DNA from: Dryocola clanedunensis subsp. sulfonylureivorans
Lineage (GTDB): Bacteria > Pseudomonadota > Gammaproteobacteria > Enterobacterales > Enterobacteriaceae
Direction of reading: 5' to 3'
Length of the DNA: 64,000 nt
Assembly (NCBI RefSeq): GCF_016756775.1
Contig: NZ_JAERMU010000015.1
Span: 56,815 to 120,814, forward strand
Part shown: positions 12,390 to 21,030 of the stretch, one piece after another
How the letters are laid out: every line of letters starts with the position of its first letter
How positions within the stretch are numbered: the first letter of the stretch is position 1
Notes under the pieces: model-generated
Seen by the model: the letters and a program-made list of their open reading frames with translations, nothing else
Told to the model about the DNA's origin: nothing
The model's database searches: none
Made by a program: the position numbers and the translations under genes

Positions 12390-15011
12390 TCAAAGTTGGG
12401 CCAATGCAGACACTGTCCGCTGTTCTGCTCGGGTTTCCGCCGGGCTACGCGGAATAAACGACACAATCCAGTCCACCAGCAGGGTGAAGGTGTGGAAAAT
12501 AAACTTCAGTGATGGCGGAGCGAACTCAGCCAGATGTCGGTAGCCCCGGAAGCCGAGCTTGAGAATGTCTAACAGACTCTCCAGCGGCTTATCTTCCGGG
12601 AAACTGTCCTGCCACAGCGCCCAGGTGTCGGCGCGGGCAAACGTACATTGAATAAAATCAATATGCTGTCGGGTCGTCAGATCGACGAGCTTCAGGCCCA
12701 CTTCGCCATCAAAGACGCGCATCACCTGCGCCGGGAAGAAGAACTCCTGCTGGCCGCGTTTGAGCAGCAGATTGACCCGTTGCCCTTCAAGCACGTTGGC
12801 AGAACCGTCGATTTTGATGCCTACCCCACCGTCTGAGTAATCCAGTACGGTGCATGGGAATAAATGGCCATCCTCGCGAGCGATGGCCGCAGGCATCCGA
12901 ATCTCAACGCGATGCGAGCGGCGGACCTGCTTGCTTTCCACCGAGACCGCAACCGCACCACCAAGAATAATCAGGTTGTAGAACACCCACAGCATACTGA
13001 CGATGACCGTCAGCGCTTCGTTCTCAGGACCATAGAAGAATCGCCAGACGCCCACGGCCATGCCCAGCAGGTTAATCACCACCAGCCACAGGTAAGGTTT
13101 GGTGATCACCCAGTCGACATACTCGTTCTCAACCAGGCCGCCCTTCGCCGTCACGTTGAACTTACCCTTGTGCGGATTAAACAGCGCCACAAGCGTAGGC
13201 TGGGCGATATACCAGGCCAGCACCGTTTCATAGATTTCACTCCAGAACGAGTGGCGGTATTTCCCCTGAATCTTCGAGTTCGTCAGGCTCGCGTGGACCA
13301 TGTGTGGCAACACGAAAAGCGCAATCATCAGCGCCGGTGCGTAAATGATATAGGCGTGAAGCAGCAGAAACGCCAGCGGCGCGGTCAGGAAGATCAGCCG
13401 CGGAATCCCCGACAGAAAGTGGAACATGGCGTTGGCGTAGCACAAACGCTGCGCCAGCTTCAGCCCCTTACCGAACAGCGGATTATCAAGACGGAAGATT
13501 TGCGTCATGCCTCGCGCCCAGCGGATGCGCTGGCCGATATGCGCAGAGAGGCTTTCCGTCGCCAGACCCGCAGCCTGAGGAATACGCAGGTAGGCGGATG
13601 TCCAACCGCGGCGGTGTAAACGCAGCGAAGTGTGGGCATCTTCCGTCACAGTCTCAACGGCAATGCCGCCAATCGCATCCAGCGGTTCACGGCGGATAAC
13701 CGCACAGGAGCCGCAGAAGAAGGTCGCATCCCACATGTCGTTACCGTCCTGCACCAGCCCGTAGAACAGCGTTCCTTCGTTCGGGGTTTTACGGAAGCGT
13801 CCCAGGTTACGTTCAAACGGATCGGGCGAGAAGAAGTGGTGCGGCGTCTGCATCATCGCCAGCTGTTTCTCTTTAAAGAACCAGCCCATCGTCAGCTGCA
13901 GGAACGAGCGGGTCGGCACGTGGTCACAGTCAAAAATCGCCACAAATTCACCGGTGGCGTACTTCAGCGCATTGTTGATGTTCCCGGCTTTCGCATGCTC
14001 ATGGGTGGTGCGCGCGATGTATTTCACCCCCACCATCTCGGCAAACTGGCGGAACTCTTCGCGGCCGCCGTCATCCAGGATCCAGATATTCAGTTTTTCT
14101 TTCGGCCAGTCGATACCCAGCGAGGCGTAAATCGTCCCCTTCACCACGCTCAGATCTTCGTTGTAGGTCGGCACGAAGATATCCACTTCCGGCCAGGTGT
14201 CAGTGTCTTTCGGCATCGGCACCGGCTGGCGGTTAAGCGGCCAGACAACCTGGAAGTAACCCATGATCAGCACCAGCCAGGCATAGGTTTCTGCGAACAG
14301 CAGCACCAGGCCGCACACCAGACTGACCGGATCGTTCCAGTTCAGGGTCGAGGTGTAGCGCCACCAGATGTAGCGGCAGGAGACGGTCAGCGACAGCACG
14401 ATCAGCATCAGCGCGGCGAAGCGGCCCGGAATACGACGAACCAACAGCGCCACGCCCCACAGCAGCATCAGGAAGATAAACTGAGAAAGCGGGTTAAACG
14501 GCTGGGTGACGCACATCAGCGCCAGAACGAAGGAGAAGACCACAATCACGCCGATCAGCACGCGCCGCAGGCCTTTGCTCAGGTGTCTTAGCTCTTTCTG
14601 CTTGCTCAGGTGGCTGGTCTGCTCGGTGAAGCGGGCCGGCATTTTATCGAGCCATGCATGCCAGCGCGCGCGCCCTGCCCTGATTTTATTTAGCGTCGTA
14701 AAGCGTTCCCACAGGCCCAGTTTGTGCGGCCGGGCGGCAATCATCAGCCAGACGCACTGCACAAAATAGCGAAGCGCATCCAGAGGACGAGGTCGGTTCG
14801 GATTGAGGTGAGGAAAATACTGGGCATGCAGCGCGCGGATACGCGACCAGCGTTTATTTTCCAGCGGGAAGAACGTCCACGCAAGGATCAGCCAGAGACA
14901 GCCGATGAATGCGCTGAAGGGCGGCGCACCATTGCGCCGATAAGTCATATAGCGCGAACCTAGCCGCTGGCTTGCAGCCGGCAACAGCAGCCAGCTAGTC
15001 AGGGTGGTCAT
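12390..15011 (-). CDS. bcsA: BcsA, c-di-GMP-activated cellulose synthase catalytic subunit
   Basis: The 873-residue inner-membrane GT2 synthase polymerises UDP-glucose and threads the product through its own membrane helices. The catalytic signatures are present: DxD as DCD (about 361-363), TED (about 456-458) and QRIRW (about 494-498). The C-terminal PilZ domain shows the c-di-GMP binding pair RRSHR and DYSDGG (about 690-735), so activation by c-di-GMP is expected. The N-terminal helices precede the GT domain as in E. coli BcsA (872 residues). The start codon overlaps the bcsQ stop as ATGA. Confidence 0.98.
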   Translation of the reverse strand: MTTLTSWLLLPAASQRLGSRYMTYRRNGAPPFSAFIGCLWLILAWTFFPLENKRWSRIRALHAQYFPHLNPNRPRPLDALRYFVQCVWLMIAARPHKLGLWERFTTLNKIRAGRARWHAWLDKMPARFTEQTSHLSKQKELRHLSKGLRRVLIGVIVVFSFVLALMCVTQPFNPLSQFIFLMLLWGVALLVRRIPGRFAALMLIVLSLTVSCRYIWWRYTSTLNWNDPVSLVCGLVLLFAETYAWLVLIMGYFQVVWPLNRQPVPMPKDTDTWPEVDIFVPTYNEDLSVVKGTIYASLGIDWPKEKLNIWILDDGGREEFRQFAEMVGVKYIARTTHEHAKAGNINNALKYATGEFVAIFDCDHVPTRSFLQLTMGWFFKEKQLAMMQTPHHFFSPDPFERNLGRFRKTPNEGTLFYGLVQDGNDMWDATFFCGSCAVIRREPLDAIGGIAVETVTEDAHTSLRLHRRGWTSAYLRIPQAAGLATESLSAHIGQRIRWARGMTQIFRLDNPLFGKGLKLAQRLCYANAMFHFLSGIPRLIFLTAPLAFLLLHAYIIYAPALMIALFVLPHMVHASLTNSKIQGKYRHSFWSEIYETVLAWYIAQPTLVALFNPHKGKFNVTAKGGLVENEYVDWVITKPYLWLVVINLLGMAVGVWRFFYGPENEALTVIVSMLWVFYNLIILGGAVAVSVESKQVRRSHRVEIRMPAAIAREDGHLFPCTVLDYSDGGVGIKIDGSANVLEGQRVNLLLKRGQQEFFFPAQVMRVFDGEVGLKLVDLTTRQHIDFIQCTFARADTWALWQDSFPEDKPLESLLDILKLGFRGYRHLAEFAPPSLKFIFHTFTLLVDWIVSFIPRSPAETRAEQRTVSALAQL

Positions 15012-15757
15012 ACACTGACCCCAGCGCTGTTTTTAGCCGCAAAGCGCAGCAAGCACCAGTTCGCGAGCGTCATGATTTCCTGCGCGACCAGCGAGTCCGG
15101 ACGGTACTCACCCAGCGGCTGTTTGCTGGCGGCAGATTCCGCCATCGCTTCATCGCGATGTAGAACAATGGGGATCATGCTGCGCTGGCTCTGTAGCCAG
15201 AGCTGATAGATGTCATCCTGGAGCTGGCTCGCCACCAGAAGATAGTTCACCAGCAGCAACGAGCCGCGCGGCAGCGTTTGCTGATGCAGGCGCGTATGGC
15301 AGTTGGTATCCGGCTTTGCGACTGTGATGAGATGGTCAATCTGGCTTAATAGCTGCCGCGTGAGCGAACCGTAACCGTACGGTAAATCGACCAGAATCCA
15401 CTGATAACGACCGCTGGCTTTTAACTCTTCCAGCGCATTGCTGAAGTCACCGAGCGCTTTCTCAAGGGAGGTGAAGGATTCACGCTCGCTGCCGGTAAGC
15501 TGCCCAAACGGCAGCACATCAAGATGTGTGGTGTAGCTCCAGGCCGCAGAGTGCCAGTCCCGGTTATCCAGCAGGGCGCGCGCCCAACCGCCGGACTCGG
15601 CAAAATCAATGTTAAAGTACAGACGCAACAAATTGTCCGGGGAGGCATCCACCACCAGAACAGATTCACCTAATTGTTGTAAAGACCAGCCAAGCGCTGC
15701 GGTGATAGAGGTGGTTCCCACGCCACCACGCAACCCCTGTAACCCAATGACAGCCAT
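15008..15757 (-). CDS. bcsQ: BcsQ, MinD/ParA-like cellulose secretion ATPase homologue
   Basis: This protein of the SIMIBI class (249 residues) takes part with BcsR in the cytoplasmic assembly that E. coli cellulose secretion needs. The P-loop region reads GLRGGVGTTS: the usual lysines of the deviant Walker A motif are Arg and Thr, as in E. coli BcsQ, so classical ATPase turnover may be altered. Later blocks such as VLVVDASPDNLLRL match the family. I choose the ATG at 15757 over the GTG at 15766 because AGGGAG then sits 8 bases upstream and the N-terminus becomes MAVIGLQG, as in E. coli. The gene is intact, unlike the K-12 allele, which carries a stop. Confidence 0.95.
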   Translation of the reverse strand: MAVIGLQGLRGGVGTTSITAALGWSLQQLGESVLVVDASPDNLLRLYFNIDFAESGGWARALLDNRDWHSAAWSYTTHLDVLPFGQLTGSERESFTSLEKALGDFSNALEELKASGRYQWILVDLPYGYGSLTRQLLSQIDHLITVAKPDTNCHTRLHQQTLPRGSLLLVNYLLVASQLQDDIYQLWLQSQRSMIPIVLHRDEAMAESAASKQPLGEYRPDSLVAQEIMTLANWCLLRFAAKNSAGVSV

Positions 15758-15769
15758 CAGGCTCACTCC

Positions 15770-15955
15770 CTATTGTTGCGTTAATTCTGCCAGCAAAGGC
15801 CAACGTTTAAGCGCTGTCGCCAACTGTTCCCGCGCTGAGATATCGGTATAATCTATTTCCGGCAAAGAGAACGCTTTGCTTAATGCAAGAAAATCATTTT
15901 GAAAAGCATAGGCAAGCGGTGTCTCCTGAACATCTTCAGATTCTTTATCATGCAT
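15770..15955 (-). CDS. bcsR: BcsR, small regulator/partner of BcsQ
   Basis: This 61-residue soluble protein is the first gene of bcsRQABZC and ends 12 bases before bcsQ. The conserved core FQNDFLALSKAFSLPEIDY is recognisable as BcsR (YhjR, 62 residues in E. coli). In E. coli it forms a complex with BcsQ that docks on the synthase. The start is the ATG giving MHDKESEDVQ. It diverges from bcsE across 172 bases that must hold both promoters. Confidence 0.93.
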   Translation of the reverse strand: MHDKESEDVQETPLAYAFQNDFLALSKAFSLPEIDYTDISAREQLATALKRWPLLAELTQQ

Positions 15956-16127
15956 TGTGACTAATGTTCCTTAACCGTACCCGCGACAAGGATACTGGCA
16001 AATGTTCGGAAAACGAAAATTGATTTACAATGCTAAAACCGATGCTGTTTATTTTCAATGTTAGGTTTATTTCCAGGCTTTCGCTAGTAAACTGACATAC
16101 ATACTAATTTTTAAACAAGGGGACGCC
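15956..16127. promoter_or_regulatory. Divergent bcsRQABZC / bcsEFG control region
   Basis: This 172-base AT-rich spacer separates the two cellulose operons and must hold both promoters. Before bcsE the ribosome site AAGGGGA is visible about 8 bases upstream of the ATG. No single -10/-35 pair stands out enough to name. Confidence 0.6.
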
Positions 16128-17690
16128 ATGGAACCCATATTTTCGGTCGGCATCCGTTCTTTGTGGGACGAATTGCGACACATGCCAGCCGGTGGGGTTT
16201 GGTGGCTTAACATTGATCGTCAGGAAGATGCAATAAACCTTTTAAATCAAACAATTGCATCACAAGACAATCAGGCTAAAGTGGCCGTTATCACCCAAGG
16301 GTATAACCCCCAAAAAATAGCAAAGGTAGATGACAATCACGGTCCAGAGAAAATCCGTGTGTTTACCATGCCGGGTTCGAAAAATGGTCTAAAATATATG
16401 CGCCGCGATTTGATGTGCAGCCTCAACCCGGAACATTATCTCTTTATTTTGTTGGTTTCGGATCATTCTTGGGAAAATATATCCACCGAAGCGCTGCGCA
16501 AATGGCTCCATGGCCTGACAAAATGGGCACAACGCTATAAATGCAGCGTGTTGTTGCTTAATACAGGAATTAACGGCGACAAACAACGATCGTTATTGGT
16601 CAGTGAGCATCGGCTCCTCAACGGCCTGGCGTCGATGCGCTATCAGGGGGATATTTGCCGCTACGATGTCTCATTCTGGTGCAACGAAAAAGGCGTCAGC
16701 GCACAGCAGCAGCACGACCTGCACTGGCAGGATGAAGAGTGGAAGCTTGTCGAGACCGCCGAAGCCGAACTGCAGCCGCGCAGTGATGAAAAGCAAATCC
16801 TCAGCCACAGCGCTATCCTGGAAGGAGCACCGCCGCTGTCCGAATACTGGCAGCTGTTTAAAACTAACGATGACCTTTTCGAGGCGGCCCGCGACGCACA
16901 GGCATCCACGGTAATCTTCTCGCTGGCAAAAAACAGTCAAATTGATGACCTGGCCCATCAGATCCACACGCTGCGTCGTCAACGCGGCAGCGCGCTAAAG
17001 ATAGTGGTGAGAGAAAACACGGCCAGCCTGCGTGCAACGGATGAACGTCTGCTGTTAGGCTGTGGCGCAACGTTGATTATCCCGTGGAACGCGCCGCTTT
17101 CCCGTAGTCTGACGATGATCGAAAGCGTTCAGCAGCAGCAGTTTAACCGCCATGTGCCGGAAGATATTAATCTGCTGATTGATCAGATGCAGCCACTAAA
17201 GCTGCGCGGATACCAGCCGTGGGACGTCTTCTGCAACGCAGTCTCTTCGTTGATGAACAATACTCTGCTGCCACAGGATGGCAAAGGCGTGATGGTCGCG
17301 CTTCGCCCTGTGCCGGGACTGCGTGCCGAACAGGCGTTGACGCTCTGTCGCCCTAACCGTCTCGGTGACATCATGACCATCAGCGAAAATCGCATCACGC
17401 TGTTCTTGCCGTTCTGTCGTATCAACGACCTGGACATCGCGTTGAACCATATCTTCCCCCTTCCGGCAGGGGATATCTTCTCTAACCGCATGGTGTGGTA
17501 TGAAGACAATCAAATTTCGGCAGAAATCGTGCAGATGCAGGCCATGAACCCTGAGAAGTGGACCAAACCGCTGGCGGTTTCTCTGGAAATCGATGAGGCT
17601 CGCCGGGTTGAGCGCAACGGCAAACCTGTGCGGCGCATCGCGGTGCCGACCACGCTCCTTAAAGCGACCTCACAGGAGCAAGCGGAATAA
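16128..17690 (+). CDS. bcsE: BcsE, c-di-GMP-binding cellulose regulator
   Basis: The 520-residue cytoplasmic protein matches BcsE of E. coli (523). It binds c-di-GMP through a second, I-site-like motif: residues 411-414 read RLGD, fitting RxGD, inside a degenerate GGDEF-like C-terminal domain. The N-terminal and central parts are the REC/NTPase-like region that contacts the BcsRQ complex. In E. coli it raises cellulose output and recruits BcsF and BcsG. It is the first gene of bcsEFG, with bcsF starting 3 bases after its stop. Confidence 0.96.
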   Translation: MEPIFSVGIRSLWDELRHMPAGGVWWLNIDRQEDAINLLNQTIASQDNQAKVAVITQGYNPQKIAKVDDNHGPEKIRVFTMPGSKNGLKYMRRDLMCSLNPEHYLFILLVSDHSWENISTEALRKWLHGLTKWAQRYKCSVLLLNTGINGDKQRSLLVSEHRLLNGLASMRYQGDICRYDVSFWCNEKGVSAQQQHDLHWQDEEWKLVETAEAELQPRSDEKQILSHSAILEGAPPLSEYWQLFKTNDDLFEAARDAQASTVIFSLAKNSQIDDLAHQIHTLRRQRGSALKIVVRENTASLRATDERLLLGCGATLIIPWNAPLSRSLTMIESVQQQQFNRHVPEDINLLIDQMQPLKLRGYQPWDVFCNAVSSLMNNTLLPQDGKGVMVALRPVPGLRAEQALTLCRPNRLGDIMTISENRITLFLPFCRINDLDIALNHIFPLPAGDIFSNRMVWYEDNQISAEIVQMQAMNPEKWTKPLAVSLEIDEARRVERNGKPVRRIAVPTTLLKATSQEQAE

Positions 17691-17692
17691 TC

Positions 17693-17884
17693 ATGAACCT
17701 GACAGACATCCTTCAACTGATCGCGCTTTGTGCCATCGTGTTTATCCCCGTGGGCTATATAGCCCACCGCTGGCTACCGCGTCTGACGGCATTGATTCGC
17801 CTATTATTTTTAAAACCACGTTACGTGAAATCGGCCGGCACGCTGCGCCGCACTTCTGTCAAGGCAGACCATCGACATGACTAA
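17693..17884 (+). CDS. bcsF: BcsF, small single-span membrane protein
   Basis: The 63-residue protein has one membrane segment (about 8-25, IALCAIVFIPVGYIAH) followed by a basic cytosolic tail with FLKPRYVKSAGTLRR, the part that marks BcsF. It links BcsE to the inner-membrane complex in E. coli. Its 3' end overlaps bcsG by 8 bases, pointing to coupled translation. Confidence 0.93.
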   Translation: MNLTDILQLIALCAIVFIPVGYIAHRWLPRLTALIRLLFLKPRYVKSAGTLRRTSVKADHRHD

Positions 17885-19556
17885 AAAAGTACCGGCGGGC
17901 ACTCCGCTAGCCCCTTTATGGCAATCCTGGCGCGGCCTCGGTGGCTGGAACTTCTACTATCTGCTGAAGTTTGGCCTGCTGTGGACGGGCTACCTTAACT
18001 TTCATCCGCTGGCAAACCTGGTGTTCGTCGCTTTTCTGCTCTTCCCGCTGCCGAGCCTGAAGCTCCACCGCCTGCGCAACTGGATTGCGCTGCCCGTGGG
18101 GATTGGCCTGTTCTGGCACGATACCTGGCTGCCCGGCCCGGAAAGCATCATGAGTCAGGGTTCGCAGCTGGCGGGCTTCAGCATGGATTACCTGATTGAC
18201 CTGGTGACACGCTTTATCAACTGGGAGATGGTCGGCGCCGCCTTCGTGCTGCTGGTTGCCTGGCTGTTCCTGTCACAATGGATCCGCGTCACGGTGTTTG
18301 TCGTGGCCGCCCTTATCTGGCTGAACGTGCTGACTATCGCAGGGCCAGCAATCTCTCTGTTCCCGAGTGCGGCGCAAGCGCCGGCAGCGGCGACAGCGGG
18401 CGCAACCGCCACGGCGACGGAAACCGGCTCCGCCATTGCCCCGGTGCCCGGTGATATTCCGGCCCAGACCGCACCGCCAACCACTCAGAACCTGACGGCG
18501 TGGCTGAACAGCTTCTACGCCGCGGAGGCAAAACGCGTGACGACCTTCCCGACGTCGTTGCCCGCCGATTCGCAGCCGTTTGAACTGCTGGTGATCAACA
18601 TCTGCTCGCTCTCCTGGTCAGACATTGACGCCGCGGGCCTGAGCAACCACCCGCTGTGGAAGCACTTCGATATTCTGTTTAAAAACTTTAACTCGGCGAC
18701 CTCCTACAGCGGCCCGGCGGCGATTCGTCTGCTGCGCGCCAGCTGCGGCCAGCCGTCGCACAAAAACCTCTACTCGCCAGAAGGCAGCCAGTGCTACCTG
18801 TTTGAAAATCTGGCCAAGCTGGGTTTCACCCAGCACCTGATGATGGACCACAACGGCGTATTCGGTGACTTCCTGAAAGAAGTTCGCGAATACGGCGGCA
18901 TGCAGTCGCCGCTGATGGATCAGAAAGGGTTGCCGACGGGTCTACTGTCGTTTGATAACTCCCCGGTCTACGACGATACGGCCGTGCTGAACCGCTGGAT
19001 GGAAGGCGAAGAGCGCGAGCCGAATACCCGTAGCGCAACCTTCTATAACCTGCTGCCGCTGCACGACGGCAACCACTTCCCGGGCAACAGCAAAACCGCA
19101 GACTACAAAGTCCGCGCCCAGAAGCTGTTTGACGAGCTGGATGCGTTCCTGACGAATCTGGAGAAATCGGGCCGTAAAGTGATGGTGGTGATCGTGCCGG
19201 AGCACGGCGCGGCGCTGAAAGGCGATAAAATGCAGGTCTCCGGCCTGCGAGATATCCCAAGCCCGGACATCACCCACGTGCCGGTCGGCATTAAGTTCGT
19301 CGGCATGAAAGCGCCGCACGAAGGGGACGCCATTGAAATCACTCAGCCAAGCAGCATGCTGGCGGTGTCCGAGCTGGTCGCCCGCTCCGTCGACGGTAAG
19401 AACTTCGTGGCCGACCAGGTTGACTGGGACGCCCTGACGAAGAACCTGCCGCAGACCGCGCCGGTCTCTGAGAACTCGAACGCGATAGTGATTCAGTATC
19501 AGAACAAACCGTACGTGCGCCTCAACGGCGGCGACTGGGTACCTTACCCGCAGTAA
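17877..19556 (+). CDS. bcsG: BcsG, cellulose phosphoethanolamine transferase
   Basis: The 559-residue inner-membrane enzyme moves phosphoethanolamine from phosphatidylethanolamine onto the C6 of cellulose glucose units, giving pEtN-cellulose. The N-terminal third holds several membrane helices (about 20-165). A Pro/Ala/Thr linker follows, then a periplasmic alkaline-phosphatase-fold domain. The catalytic serine lies in TSYSGPAAIR and counts to Ser278, the position known in E. coli and Salmonella. Zinc-site blocks include MDHNG and VPEHGAALKGD. It closes the bcsEFG operon. Confidence 0.97.
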   Translation: MTKKVPAGTPLAPLWQSWRGLGGWNFYYLLKFGLLWTGYLNFHPLANLVFVAFLLFPLPSLKLHRLRNWIALPVGIGLFWHDTWLPGPESIMSQGSQLAGFSMDYLIDLVTRFINWEMVGAAFVLLVAWLFLSQWIRVTVFVVAALIWLNVLTIAGPAISLFPSAAQAPAAATAGATATATETGSAIAPVPGDIPAQTAPPTTQNLTAWLNSFYAAEAKRVTTFPTSLPADSQPFELLVINICSLSWSDIDAAGLSNHPLWKHFDILFKNFNSATSYSGPAAIRLLRASCGQPSHKNLYSPEGSQCYLFENLAKLGFTQHLMMDHNGVFGDFLKEVREYGGMQSPLMDQKGLPTGLLSFDNSPVYDDTAVLNRWMEGEEREPNTRSATFYNLLPLHDGNHFPGNSKTADYKVRAQKLFDELDAFLTNLEKSGRKVMVVIVPEHGAALKGDKMQVSGLRDIPSPDITHVPVGIKFVGMKAPHEGDAIEITQPSSMLAVSELVARSVDGKNFVADQVDWDALTKNLPQTAPVSENSNAIVIQYQNKPYVRLNGGDWVPYPQ

Positions 19557-19569
19557 AGCTGACGATATC

Positions 19570-19613
19570 GGTGGGGGTGACCCCCACCCTACCCCTCTCC
19601 CCCGGGAGAGGGG
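19570..19613. repeat. GC-rich CTCTCCC/GGGAGAG repeat, copy 1
   Basis: The copy contains a CCCTACCCCTCTCCC block and its hairpin partner GGGAGAGGGG. It reads inward towards the DUF559 gene, and the last codons of that gene lie inside it. It forms an inverted pair with 20021-20055 and shares its core with 55644-55679. Confidence 0.85.
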
Positions 19614-19993
19614 ATAGATCGAGCGTTGAGCGACGCCAGTATCTCCATCAGCACGCCTTCCTGATTTGCTCTGAACTCATTATTCCAGAAACGCAGCACC
19701 TTCCATCCTCTCTTTTCCAGCCATCGCCTCCTTTCTTCGTCGTAACGGCGGTTTTCGTCATGCTGCCCCCCATCAAGTTCAACGATCAATTTTGCTTCCA
19801 GACAGGCAAAATCCACGATAAATGGTCTTAATGGATGCTGCCGCCTGAACTTAAATTCAGCAAATTGTCGATTCCTGAGAGACTTCCAGAGAATGCGTTC
19901 TTCGGGCGTCATATTCTGACGTAATGCTTTGATATGTTCTCTATCCATCCAGCGAGAATGCAAAGTATTTCGTTGTTTGTCAGAAGGAAGCAT
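19589..19993 (-). CDS. DUF559 (Vsr-like endonuclease fold) protein
   Basis: The 134-residue protein has the DUF559 pattern: an N-terminal helix region with MTPEERILWKSLRNRQF, then KFRRQHPLRPFIVDFAC, LIVELDGGQHDEN, and the C-terminal WKVLRFWNNEF. The D of VDF, the ELDGGQH block and the paired basic residues are those of a PD-(D/E)xK/Vsr-like nuclease fold. No substrate is known. The final codons (SIPSPGGEG) are encoded by the repeat at 19570-19613, and a mirror copy sits just upstream of the gene. It is absent from this place in E. coli and looks like a small mobile unit. The start is uncertain; an ATG at 19948 (MDREHIKALRQ) is an alternative and neither has a strong ribosome site. Confidence 0.85.
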   Translation of the reverse strand: MLPSDKQRNTLHSRWMDREHIKALRQNMTPEERILWKSLRNRQFAEFKFRRQHPLRPFIVDFACLEAKLIVELDGGQHDENRRYDEERRRWLEKRGWKVLRFWNNEFRANQEGVLMEILASLNARSIPSPGGEG

Positions 19994-20020
19994 TCATTCT
20001 GGAAGCTGTATTCCAGACTG

Positions 20021-20055
20021 TCCCCTCTCCCTGGGGAGAGGGTTGGGGTGAGGGG
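20021..20055. repeat. GC-rich CTCTCCC/GGGAGAG repeat, copy 2 (inverted to copy 1)
   Basis: TCCCCTCTCCC is followed by GGGGAGAGGG, then TTGGGGTGAGGGG. In reverse complement it matches copy 1, so the pair frames the DUF559 gene like terminal inverted repeats. Confidence 0.85.
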
Positions 20056-20072
20056 TTACATAACCAACGCTA

Positions 20073-20972
20073 TTAGCCCCTGTTAAACCGCTCCACCGCC
20101 CACTCGATAAACACCCGCAGCTTTGCGCTCAGATGGCGGTTGGAAGGATAAACCAGGAACATATTTTCCCCCGGCGGCTGCCAGTCGCTTAGTACGCTTA
20201 CCAGCTCGCCGCTTTGCAGATGGGGCTCGGCCATAAACCTCAGCGTCTGGATTATCCCCAGCCCTGCCAGCGCCGAGGCCAGCAGCGCGTTGCCCTCGTT
20301 GACGCTGACCTGATAGCGATAAAGCAGCTCCATCGTTTTTCCCCGGTCGACAAAGCGCAGCGGCAGCACCCGGTCGTTTACCGCATGGCGATAGTGGGTC
20401 AGCGGGTAGCCCTGCTCCAGTTCAGCGGGGTGTTTTGGGGTGCCGTAGCGGGCGAGATAGTCAGGGGAGGCGCAGGTCACCCATTCCAGGTCGAACAAGC
20501 GGCGGGCAATCAGCGTGGAGTCGGCCAGCGGGCCGCTGCGGATCACGCAGTCTGCGCTGTCGTTAATCAGGTCGATATTGCGGTCGCCGACACCGAGGTC
20601 TATCTGAATCTGCGGATAGCGCTCAAGAAACTCCCTCAGCGCTGGCAGCAGAACGTGCTTTGCCGTTCCCCCACCCACGTCTATCCGCAGTACGCCCTGC
20701 GGCGCGCTCTGGGATTCGGTCATGCACCCTTCCATCTGCTCCAGGTCGGCGAGCCACTTCACCGTGCGGCGGTAATAGCACTCCCCTTCCGGCGTTACCG
20801 ACACGCTCCGCGTGGTGCGCTGAAACAGCTTGGTTTGCAGATGGTCTTCCAGATTCTGAATCAGCTTGGTGACGGTGGCTTTCGGCATGCGCAGAGAGTC
20901 CGCCGCGCGGGTAAAGCCACCAGTCTCCACCACGCGGTTAAAAACGCGAATTGCCAGTAAATGATGATCCAT
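20073..20972 (-). CDS. LysR-family transcriptional regulator
   Basis: The 299-residue protein carries a typical N-terminal winged helix (about 5-62; FTRAADSLRMPKATVTKLIQ, then TRSVSVTPEG) and a C-terminal periplasmic-binding-like effector domain starting near residue 92 (GVLRIDVGGG). It belongs to the large CrgA/YafC-like group of LysR proteins. It lies 58 bases downstream of an MFS exporter gene on the same strand, so the two are probably one transcription unit, and it likely controls that exporter. The effector is not predictable. Confidence 0.9.
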   Translation of the reverse strand: MDHHLLAIRVFNRVVETGGFTRAADSLRMPKATVTKLIQNLEDHLQTKLFQRTTRSVSVTPEGECYYRRTVKWLADLEQMEGCMTESQSAPQGVLRIDVGGGTAKHVLLPALREFLERYPQIQIDLGVGDRNIDLINDSADCVIRSGPLADSTLIARRLFDLEWVTCASPDYLARYGTPKHPAELEQGYPLTHYRHAVNDRVLPLRFVDRGKTMELLYRYQVSVNEGNALLASALAGLGIIQTLRFMAEPHLQSGELVSVLSDWQPPGENMFLVYPSNRHLSAKLRVFIEWAVERFNRG

Positions 20973-21030
20973 AGCGTTCTCTGTGACAGCCCCGGACGCG
21001 CCCGGGACTGTTTATCGGAAGGAATAATCG

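Noticed and set aside
13632..14591. 319-codon open frame opposite bcsA
   Set aside because: Gln/His/Arg-rich antisense shadow of bcsA with no ribosome site.
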